Source: Gemmatimonadota bacterium
Lineage (GTDB): Bacteria > Gemmatimonadota > Gemmatimonadetes > Gemmatimonadales > GWC2-71-9
Reading direction: 5' to 3'
Length of the DNA stretch: 64,000 nt
Assembly: GCA_016713785.1 (NCBI GenBank)
Contig: JADJOM010000003.1
Location: forward strand, 2,437,501-2,501,500
Position numbers and translations under genes: made by a program. Shown piece after piece: positions 58,636 to 64,000 of this stretch (position 1 is the stretch's first letter; each line of letters begins with the position of its first letter). The notes under the pieces were generated by a model that ran no database searches, had not been told where the DNA came from, and saw only the letters and a list, made by a program, of their open reading frames with translations.

Positions 58636-59694
58636 ATGCCCCGCCTCCCCGCCCGCGGCTACGCCGCGCAGAGTGCCACCACCCCGCTCGCGCCCTTCGC
58701 CTTCGAGCGCCGCGTCCCCGGCCCCCGGGACGTCCACATCGAGATCCAGTTCTGCGGCGTCTGCCACTCCGACCTGCACCAGGTGCGCAACGAGTGGGGC
58801 GGGTCCACCTTCCCGATGGTGCCCGGGCACGAGATCCTGGGGCGGGTGAAGGCGGTCGGCGCGGAGGTGACGCGCTTCACCGCCGGGCAGCGGGTGGCCG
58901 TCGGCTGCATGGTGGATGCCTGCCGCGCCTGCCGCAGCTGCCGCGAGGGCGAGGAACAGTACTGCGACGGCCCGCTCACCTTCACCTACAACAGCCCCGA
59001 CCGGGTCCTGGGCGGCTCCACCCAGGGCGGCTACTCCGACCACGTGGTGGTGGACCAGGACTTCGTGCTGTCCGTCGCGGAGCACCTCGACCCCGCCGGC
59101 GCGGCGCCGCTGCTGTGCGCCGGGATCACCACCTGGTCGCCGCTGCGCACCTGGGGGGTGGGACCGGGCCAGCGGGTGGGCGTGGTGGGCCTCGGCGGCC
59201 TGGGCCACATGGGCGTCAAGCTCGCCCACGCCCTCGGCGCCCGGGTGTCGCTCTTCACCACCTCCGCCGGCAAGGCGGCCGACGCCCGGCGCCTCGGCGC
59301 CGACGAGGTGATCCTCACCCGCGAGCCCGACGCCCTCGCGCGGCACGCGGGGCGGTTCGACTTCCTCCTCGACACCGTCGCCGCGCCGCACAACCTCGAC
59401 GCCTACCTGTCCCTGCTCAAGCGCGACGGCACCCTCTGCCTGGTCGGGGTCCCCGACCGGCCGCACCCGGCGCCGGGCGTCTTCCCGCTGGTCATGCGGC
59501 GGCGGCGGCTGGCGGGGTCGCTCATCGGCGGCATCCGCGAGACGCAGGAGCTGCTCGACTTCTGCGCCGACCGCAACATCGTCTCGGACGTGGAGGTGAT
59601 CCCGATCCAGCAGATCAACGCGGCCTACGAGCGGATGCTCAGGAGCGACGTGAAGTACCGCTTCGTGATCGACCTGGCGTCGCTCAAGGGGTAA
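58636..59694 (+). CDS. Zn-dependent alcohol dehydrogenase, CAD/YahK family
   Basis: 352 residues, NADP(H)-dependent medium-chain dehydrogenase. Catalytic Zn ligands: Cys in CGVCHSDLHQ, His in GHE and Cys in LLCAGITTWSPL. The structural Zn site is CRACRSC...C. Rossmann motif GLGGLGHMGVKLAHALGA. Reduces aldehydes. ATG 58636 begins the family N-terminus (RGYAAQSATTPLAPFAFERR). The 3' end overlaps about 70 nt of the read-through tail of the neighbouring Uma2 gene. Confidence 0.94.
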   Translation: MPRLPARGYAAQSATTPLAPFAFERRVPGPRDVHIEIQFCGVCHSDLHQVRNEWGGSTFPMVPGHEILGRVKAVGAEVTRFTAGQRVAVGCMVDACRACRSCREGEEQYCDGPLTFTYNSPDRVLGGSTQGGYSDHVVVDQDFVLSVAEHLDPAGAAPLLCAGITTWSPLRTWGVGPGQRVGVVGLGGLGHMGVKLAHALGARVSLFTTSAGKAADARRLGADEVILTREPDALARHAGRFDFLLDTVAAPHNLDAYLSLLKRDGTLCLVGVPDRPHPAPGVFPLVMRRRRLAGSLIGGIRETQELLDFCADRNIVSDVEVIPIQQINAAYERMLRSDVKYRFVIDLASLKG

Positions 59695-60440
59695 GGGGCG
59701 CCCCCACCCGCCGTCAGTCCGAGGGCCCGCAGGGCCCGAGGAATCCCTTCGGGTCCGCATCGGACTTGGAGGGATCCCTCGGTCGCGCTGCTCCCTCGGG
59801 ATGACAGCACGGGGCGCGACTCCCCTTCCCCTTCCCCCTTCCCCGCTTCCCGCTTCCCTCTTCCCTCTTCCCGGGCGGGGCGCAGCCCCGCCCTATCCCC
59901 AAACACCCCCTCCACCCCAACCTCGACCCTCACCCCCGCTTCCGGCTCCCACACCAGTCGGTCGGTGATGATCTCCGGCCGGGCCTCGCCCGGCGTCCAG
60001 CGCTCTATCAGCCGCGCGTCCGGATCCACGATCCAGTACTCCGCCACGCCGGCGGCCTGGTAGATCCGGCGCTTGGCGCCGCGGTCGCGGGCGGCGGTGG
60101 AGGGGGAGAGGATCTCGATGGCGAGCAGGGGAAGGCCGGCGTCGGCCCATGCCACGGGCGGATGCTCCGGGTCGATCCGCACCACGAAGAGGTCCGGCTG
60201 GACCAGGGTGCGCGGGCCGAGCACGATGTCGGCGGGGCTGGTGAGGGTGCGGAGCGTCGGGTGAGGCAGCAGCGCCGCGCGGAGGAGGACGAGCAGGTTG
60301 CCCACCAGGTCCTGGTGGCGGTACGCCGGGCTCGGCGTCACGACGTGGACCCCGTCGAGCAGTTCGTGGCGCTGCCCGTCCTCCGGCAGCGCCAGCAGCT
60401 CCTCGATGGTGGTAACCGGCGACACGGCGGCCATGACCAT
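59625..60440 (-). CDS. Uma2-family (DUF820) PD-(D/E)XK endonuclease-like protein, copy 1, with stop loss
   Basis: 271-codon frame; the conserved Uma2 part is residues 1-181 (59897-60440). Nuclease-fold motifs: QPDLFVV (Asp), LLAIEILSPS (Glu), then DRGAKRRIYQAAGVAEYWIVDP. Compared with the third copy (63183-63731), which ends ...VEGVFGV-stop, this copy reads ...VEGVFGD and continues: GGGTATAG has become GGGATAG, a 1-nt loss that removes the stop. The 90-residue tail is translated hairpin, TTCCCGC tract and REPIN-like DNA and overlaps the dehydrogenase 3' end. Uma2 proteins are multi-copy in many genomes; their biological role is not settled. Confidence 0.85.
   Translation of the reverse strand: MVMAAVSPVTTIEELLALPEDGQRHELLDGVHVVTPSPAYRHQDLVGNLLVLLRAALLPHPTLRTLTSPADIVLGPRTLVQPDLFVVRIDPEHPPVAWADAGLPLLAIEILSPSTAARDRGAKRRIYQAAGVAEYWIVDPDARLIERWTPGEARPEIITDRLVWEPEAGVRVEVGVEGVFGDRAGLRPAREEGRGKREAGKGEGEGESRPVLSSRGSSATEGSLQVRCGPEGIPRALRALGLTAGGGAPYPLSDARSITKRYFTSLLSIRS
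59713..59806. repeat. REPIN-like element, copy 1 (94 nt)
   Basis: Begins GTCAGTCCGAGG and ends CCTCGGGATGACA, inverted ends, with an inner GGGCCC-GCA-GGGCCC hairpin and a GAGGAATCCC / GGGATCCCTC pairing around a 20-nt spacer. Same length and near-identical sequence as 60564-60657. Confidence 0.8.
59873..59893 (-). terminator. Hairpin after Uma2 copy 1
   Basis: Perfect 9-bp inverted repeat GGGCGGGGC / GCCCCGCCC with 3-nt loop, located just after the place where the Uma2 stop should be. The identical element ends copy 3 at 63163-63183; a degenerate one is at 60724-60740. Followed on the minus strand by a purine tract, not a T-run. Confidence 0.55.
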
Positions 60441-60560
60441 ACGCTACGCTCGGCGGCAGGGAAGACGCAACTCGGCGCGGGCACCATGCCGCACGGTACC
60501 GGTGCCCCGCCCCGCGTCTGGCATCAGGGCCACGCACCGCGGCGCCAACGGACGCCGCCC
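60441..60560 (-). promoter_or_regulatory. Conserved leader of Uma2 copy 1
   Basis: About 120 nt upstream of the start codon that recur almost unchanged before copies 2 (61331-61450) and 3 (63732-63855). Contains GGCACC...GGTGCC inverted repeat and AGCGTATGGTC, where the first ATG of the gene begins. Likely promoter and translation-start module. Confidence 0.55.
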
Positions 60561-60563
60561 GCC

Positions 60564-60657
60564 GTCATTCCGAGGGCCCGCAGGGCCCGAGGAATCCCTG
60601 CGGGTCCGGCGCGGACTTCAAGGGATCCCTCGGTCGCGCTGCTCCCTCGGGATGACA
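60564..60657. repeat. REPIN-like element, copy 2 (94 nt)
   Basis: Ends GTCATTCCGAGG and GGATGACA, inverted relative to each other. Placed immediately upstream of the leader of Uma2 copy 1 and downstream of Uma2 copy 2, i.e. between the two genes. Confidence 0.85.
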
Positions 60658-60757
60658 GCACGGGGCGCGGTGCGCCTTCCCCTTTCCCGCTTCCCTTTTC
60701 CCTTTTCCCTTTTCCCGCTTCCCGGGCGGGGCGCAGCCCCCGGCCCCTCCGACCCGC

Positions 60758-61330
60758 CTACTCCACCGGCCGGAACAGTGCATCGAGCCCGATCACCAGC
60801 GGTTCGGGAGCCCCGGACGGTTCCCACGATACCTGTTCCCGCTCGATGGTCGGCGTGGTGGCCATGGGCGTCCAGACCTCGACCGCGCGGGCGTCCGGGT
60901 CCACGATCCAGTACCACGGGACGGCGGCCTCCTGGTACCGACGCCGCTTGGTGAACCGGTCGGCCCGGGCCGTCGCCGGGCTCAGCACCTCGATCACCAG
61001 CAGGAGCTCACGGACGGCGCGCCAGTCCATGGACCGGGCCGCGGCACGGGGGATCACGAACAGGTCTGGCTGGACGCCGGTCTCCCGGCCCCATCGCACG
61101 TCGGCCGGCGAGAACATGACGTGGCCGACCGGGTACCGCTCCAGGTACCGGTCCACCTGCCGGAAGAGCCGAGCCGCAAGCTCCTGGTGCCAGAAGGTTG
61201 GCGCCGGCGTCACCAGCAGCTCCCCGTGCACCAGCTCGTAGCGGGAGGTGTCGGCCGGCAGCTCGTCCAGGATGTCGACGGTGTAGTAGGGGCCCCGGGC
61301 CCGGATCGCAACGGGGATCGGCATGACCAT
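60758..61330 (-). CDS. Uma2-family endonuclease-like protein, copy 2
   Basis: 190 residues, much diverged from the other two copies in protein sequence but sharing the leader up to the first codons (MVM). Motifs: ELVHGELLVTPAP, VQPDLFVIPRAA (Asp), LLLVIEVLSPATARADRFTKRRRYQEAAVPWYWIVDPDARAVEVW. The Glu and Lys positions of the PD-(D/E)XK fold are retained. Normal stop present. Confidence 0.85.
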   Translation of the reverse strand: MVMPIPVAIRARGPYYTVDILDELPADTSRYELVHGELLVTPAPTFWHQELAARLFRQVDRYLERYPVGHVMFSPADVRWGRETGVQPDLFVIPRAAARSMDWRAVRELLLVIEVLSPATARADRFTKRRRYQEAAVPWYWIVDPDARAVEVWTPMATTPTIEREQVSWEPSGAPEPLVIGLDALFRPVE

Positions 61331-61450
61331 ACGCTACGCTCGGCGGCAGGAAGGACGCAACTCGGCGCGGGCACCATGCCGCACGGTACCGGTGCCCCGC
61401 CCCGCGTCTGGCATCAGGGCCACACACCGCGGCACCAACGGACGCCGCCC
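61331..61450 (-). promoter_or_regulatory. Conserved leader of Uma2 copy 2
   Basis: Near-identical to 60441-60560 and 63732-63855 although the gene it precedes is diverged, so the leader has been exchanged or conserved independently of the coding region. Confidence 0.55.
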
Positions 61451-61465
61451 CCACGCCGCCATCGC

Positions 61466-61530
61466 CCGCTTCCCGTTTCCCGTTTCCCGCTTCCCGTTTC
61501 CCTCTTCCCGCTTCCCGCCTCCCGCCTCCC
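61466..61530. repeat. TTCCCGC/TTTCCCG heptanucleotide tract
   Basis: About nine tandem 7-nt units of the type [CT]TTCCCG in a pure pyrimidine-rich strand. Similar tracts occur at about 59818-59872, 60675-60725, 63120-63162 and 63972-64000, each next to a Uma2 cassette. Confidence 0.75.
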
Positions 61531-61629
61531 CCCCACCGTCCACGATCCCGGACACCACCGTCCTCATCTGGAGACACCCGGGGCGGCGTGGCACGATTTT
61601 CTTGTATGCAGCCCATGCACGGCCTGCGG

Positions 61630-61902
61630 GCGAACATCACTGCATGACGCGCGTCCATCACGGGGTGCCACCCATCATTCACTGGCCTCCTCGTGACCAT
61701 CACGAATCGTCTTTTTCGCACAACTCGTCACCACCTGTCCATCACGGGCCGCTTTTCGTCAACTTCTCATCCCCCAACACGTTTCACGCCCGGCGCGGCA
61801 CCATAACTCCGCCACGCGCGCCATTCACGGGGCGCCTCGCGTTCATCACGGACCGACCGTCGTTCATCACTGGCTGACGATTGCGTACAACTCAGCCACG
61901 GT
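61630..61902. repeat. Degenerate array of about 13 units with 21-bp period
   Basis: Units follow GCGTYCATCACKGG-N7. The CATCAC core recurs at 61635, 61656, 61676, 61698, 61740, 61822 (CATTCAC), 61844 and 61865, with weaker copies (CACAAC, TTTCAC, CATAAC, TACAAC) filling positions 61719, 61782, 61802 and 61886. Only one 1-nt slip occurs, near 61797. The region is non-coding by inspection (stops or frame drift in every frame) and less GC-rich than its surroundings. 61903-62137 after it shows no recognisable feature. Confidence 0.7.
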
Positions 61903-62137
61903 CGCGTTTTTCGCTCTGCAGCAGACGGATTATTCATGCTGCGCGCCGTTTATGCATTGCAGAAAGTGCCTCACACGCTGCGTGCGGCGCACCTGGCGCG
62001 TTGGCACACCGCCTGCGTCAGGGGGTCCCCGGCCGCGCGTCGTCGGGGGAGGCGCGGTGCCGTGCTGCGGACATTCTGCTGCCGCGTGCCCCGACCCGCG
62101 GTGGACTGCGCTCCCGCACGGGAGAGGAAGGTGTGCC

Positions 62138-62829
62138 ATGGACGGCAAGATGATGGTTCAGCTCACCACGCTGGTGCGGATCCTGGATTTCCTGCTGGCC
62201 TATCCCTTCGGGGACAGCCCGGCGGCGCGGGTGGTGACGCGCTACGGCGAGGGGGTGACCCGGCTGCGCGCGCTGGTGGCGCAGCAGGGGGAGGGGGTGG
62301 TGACGCGGAAGGTGGAGGTGGCGCGGCGGCAGGAGCTGCGCCGGCGGATCATCCGGGGACCGTTGCGGCACCTGTCCCGGGTGGCGGAGGCGCTGGCGGC
62401 GGGCAGCCGCAGGTGGCCGCGGCGATCGGGCAGTCGGTGCACCAGATGTCGGGGGAGCTCTTCCTGGCGACGGTGCATTCGATCGCGGCGACGGCCGAGT
62501 CCAACCTGGCCCTGCTGCAGCAGGAGGGACTGTCGGAGGGGACGGTGACGGACCTCAAGGCGCTGCTCGAGGCCTACGAGGGGGCCCTCAAGGAGGCGGG
62601 GGCGGGGCGGCGGGCGCATACTGGGGCCCGGGCGGAGATGCAGGTGCTGGGCCGGGACCTGATGCGGATGGTCAAGCAGCTCGACGGGATCGTGCAGTAC
62701 CACTACCGGGCGCAGCCGGAGGTGCTCGGCGCGTGGGCCAGCGCGCGGAACTTCGCCTGGCCGGTGACGGAGGTGTCGGCGCCCGCCACGCCGGCGCGGC
62801 CCACGCTGGCGGAAGGGTCGAAGGCGTGA
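62138..62829 (+). pseudogene. Unknown helical protein gene interrupted by one frameshift
   Basis: Strong Shine-Dalgarno AGGAAGG (62125-62131) precedes ATG 62138. Frame 2 encodes MDGKMMVQLTTLVRILDFLLAYPFGDS... to ...LSRVAEALAA at about 62400. The sequence then only makes sense in frame 1 (QVAAAIGQSVHQMSGELFLATVHSIAATAESNLALLQ...) to the TGA at 62827. A single missing base in the GCGGCGGGC run near 62400 restores a 230-residue, all-helical protein. No family recognised. It may be a decayed gene or a sequencing error. Confidence 0.65.
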
Positions 62830-62954
62830 CGCAGTGACCGCACTACAATTGAAGGACCGAACAGCCGTCGTCCCGGGGGAGTGGGGCGGCGGCTGGTTGG
62901 TATATGACCAGGGCCCACCGCCGAGCGCTCGCGGCCGAATCGCCCCCACCCGCT

Positions 62955-62990
62955 GTCATTCCGAGGGCCCGCAGGGCCCGAGGAATCCCT
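62955..62990. repeat. REPIN-like element, half copy
   Basis: Only the left 36 nt (GTCATTCCGAGG...GGAATCCCT) is present; the right half is replaced by unrelated sequence. Lies in the gap after the frameshifted gene and beyond the terminator side of Uma2 copy 3. Confidence 0.75.
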
Positions 62991-63162
62991 TGACCCGTGC
63001 TGGAGGCCCCCGAGGCTCCGTCGGCGCGAGGGCGTGCTCGCGGTCGGCGCGTGGCCGCACAGGAGCGGTGGGCCCGCCGCGCGGCGCACGCGCCTCGCCT
63101 GCGCCGCCCTCACGCCTCCCTCGCCTCCTTCCCCGTTCCCCGTTCCCCGCTTCCCGTTTCCC

Positions 63163-63183
63163 GGGCGGGGCGCAGCCCCGCCC
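63163..63183 (-). terminator. Hairpin after Uma2 copy 3
   Basis: Same GGGCGGGGC / GCCCCGCCC 9-bp stem with 3-nt loop as at 59873-59893, ending at the stop codon of the gene. Confidence 0.55.
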
Positions 63184-63731
63184 TATACCCCAAACACCCC
63201 CTCCAGCCCGACCTCGACCCTCACCCCGGCTTCCGGCTCCCACACCACCCGGTCGGTCAAGATCTCTGGCCGGGTATCGCTCGGCGTCCAGCGCTCGATC
63301 AGCCGCGCGTCCGGGTCCACGATCCAGTACTCCGCGACGCCCGCGGCCTGGTAGATCCGGCGCTTGGCGCCGCGGTCGCGGGCGGCGGTCGAGGGGGAGA
63401 GGATCTCGATGGCGAGCAGCGGCGTGCCCACATCGCTCCAATCCCTCGGGGGATGTTCCGGGTCGATCCGGACCACGAAGAGGTCGGGCTGGACCAGGGT
63501 GCGCGGGCCGAGCACAATGTCGGCGGGGCTCGTCAGCACCCGGAGTCTCGGGTGCGGGTCCACTGCCCGGAGGAGCGCGGACATCAGGCGCGACAGGACG
63601 TCCTGGTGCCGGTACGCCGGAGACGGGGTCACGGCATGCACCCCGTCCAGCAGCTCGTGCCGCTGCCCGTCCTCCGGCAGCGCCAGCAGCTCCTCGATGG
63701 TGGTAACCGGCGACACGGCAGACATGACCAT
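63183..63731 (-). CDS. Uma2-family endonuclease-like protein, copy 3
   Basis: 182 residues and complete, ending VEGVFGV. Very similar to copy 1 across the whole domain: VSPVTTIEELLALPEDGQRHELLDG, SPADIVLGPRTLVQPDLFVVRIDPEHPP, LLAIEILSPSTAARDRGAKRRIYQ, AEYWIVDPDARLIERWTP. Motif I Asp, motif II Glu and downstream Lys of the PD-(D/E)XK fold are present. Two possible starts, ATG 63731 and ATG 63725 (MVM). Confidence 0.9.
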   Translation of the reverse strand: MVMSAVSPVTTIEELLALPEDGQRHELLDGVHAVTPSPAYRHQDVLSRLMSALLRAVDPHPRLRVLTSPADIVLGPRTLVQPDLFVVRIDPEHPPRDWSDVGTPLLAIEILSPSTAARDRGAKRRIYQAAGVAEYWIVDPDARLIERWTPSDTRPEILTDRVVWEPEAGVRVEVGLEGVFGV

Positions 63732-63855
63732 ACGCTACGCTCGGCGGCGGGGCGGACGCAACTCGGCGCGGGCACCATCCCGCACGGTACCGGTGCCCCG
63801 CCCCGTGGCGGGTATCCGCGCTACGCGCCGCGGCGCCAACGGACGCCACCCGCCG
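63732..63855 (-). promoter_or_regulatory. Conserved leader of Uma2 copy 3
   Basis: Third copy of the leader module, slightly more diverged (GCGGGTATCCGCGC in place of GTCTGGCATCAGGG). Confidence 0.5.
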
Positions 63856-63869
63856 TCCCGCCACCCGTC

Positions 63870-63954
63870 GTCATTCCGAGGGCCCGAGGAATCCCTTCCG
63901 GTCCGCAGATGACTTGAAGGGATCCCTCGGTCGCGTTGCTCCCTCGGGATGACA
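63870..63954. repeat. REPIN-like element, copy 4 (85 nt)
   Basis: Same ends as the 94-nt copies but lacks about 9 nt (one GGGCCC arm and loop). It is followed by a TTCCCGC tract that runs off the window, so a further cassette may continue beyond 64000. Confidence 0.8.
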
Positions 63955-64000
63955 GCACGGGGCGGTGCGCCTGCCCCCTTCCCGCTTCCCTTTCCCGTTC

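Noticed and set aside
61323..61877. 184-codon frame over the array with His-His heptads
   Set aside because: The heptad look is only the 21-nt period read as codons; the register drifts after the 1-nt slip and there is no plausible start signal.
61630..61902. 21-bp array as a CRISPR
   Set aside because: Repeat core is about 14 nt, spacers would be 7 nt, units are degenerate and no cas genes are present.
62834..63917. Several 180-310-codon frames around Uma2 copy 3
   Set aside because: They are out-of-frame or antisense translations of the Uma2 gene, its leader and the REPIN-like element.

Overview
The window is about 70% GC with densely packed genes. It reads as the chromosome of a Gemmatimonadota-like bacterium. 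That placement is an inference from gene content: several GQGGMATVYLA-type Ser/Thr kinases fused to beta-propeller or TPR sensors, an S9 peptidase, ADOP-like permease and DUF2277 genes. No rRNA, tRNA, CRISPR array or integrase was found.

Region 1 (1-24.3 kb) is mixed housekeeping and signalling. It begins with the 3' part of a CusA-type metal-efflux RND pump. Next come two cell-wall enzymes (an M15 peptidase with EF-hand loops and a YcbB-like L,D-transpeptidase), a nitronate monooxygenase-like flavoprotein, and a glnK-amt pair ending at a shared strong terminator. A B12-binding radical SAM protein follows. A three-gene phospho-relay/c-di-GMP operon (PAS histidine kinase, REC-REC-GGDEF-EAL, single-domain receiver) then converges on an Ig-repeat surface protein. 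The rest is an aldo/keto reductase, DinB, a PP2C phosphatase, a MoaD-like/BNR-propeller pair, an SRPBCC protein and an ABC permease.

Region 2 (24.5-38.3 kb) is a minus-strand operon of a small unknown protein and five receptor-like Ser/Thr kinases. Each kinase overlaps the next by 4-8 nt. Four carry a WD40/PD40-like propeller and one a TolB-like plus TPR module. A perfect TATAAT and a 21-bp-spaced direct repeat lie just upstream.

Region 3 (38.3-43.6 kb) is a complete hoxEFUYH set plus a maturation protease, i.e. a group 3d-like NAD(H)-coupled NiFe hydrogenase. Region 4 (43.7-53.4 kb) holds DUF2277, a multicopper oxidase with an unusual domain order coupled to a zinc-ribbon/SH3 membrane protein, a tyrosine phenol-lyase with all checked active-site residues, a TauE/SafE transporter, a decayed YCII/DGPF gene, and a glycosyltransferase-GH130 phosphorylase pair.

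Region 5 (53.4-64 kb) holds secreted proteins (poly-Gly lipoprotein, delta-60-repeat lipoprotein, S9 peptidase) separated by tandem 9-nt inverted repeats, then an alcohol dehydrogenase. It ends in a repeat-rich tract with three Uma2-family nuclease genes. These share near-identical leaders, hairpins, TTCCCGC-type tracts and a REPIN-like 94-nt element. An eroded array of about 13 units with a strict 21-bp period lies upstream of a frameshifted unknown gene.
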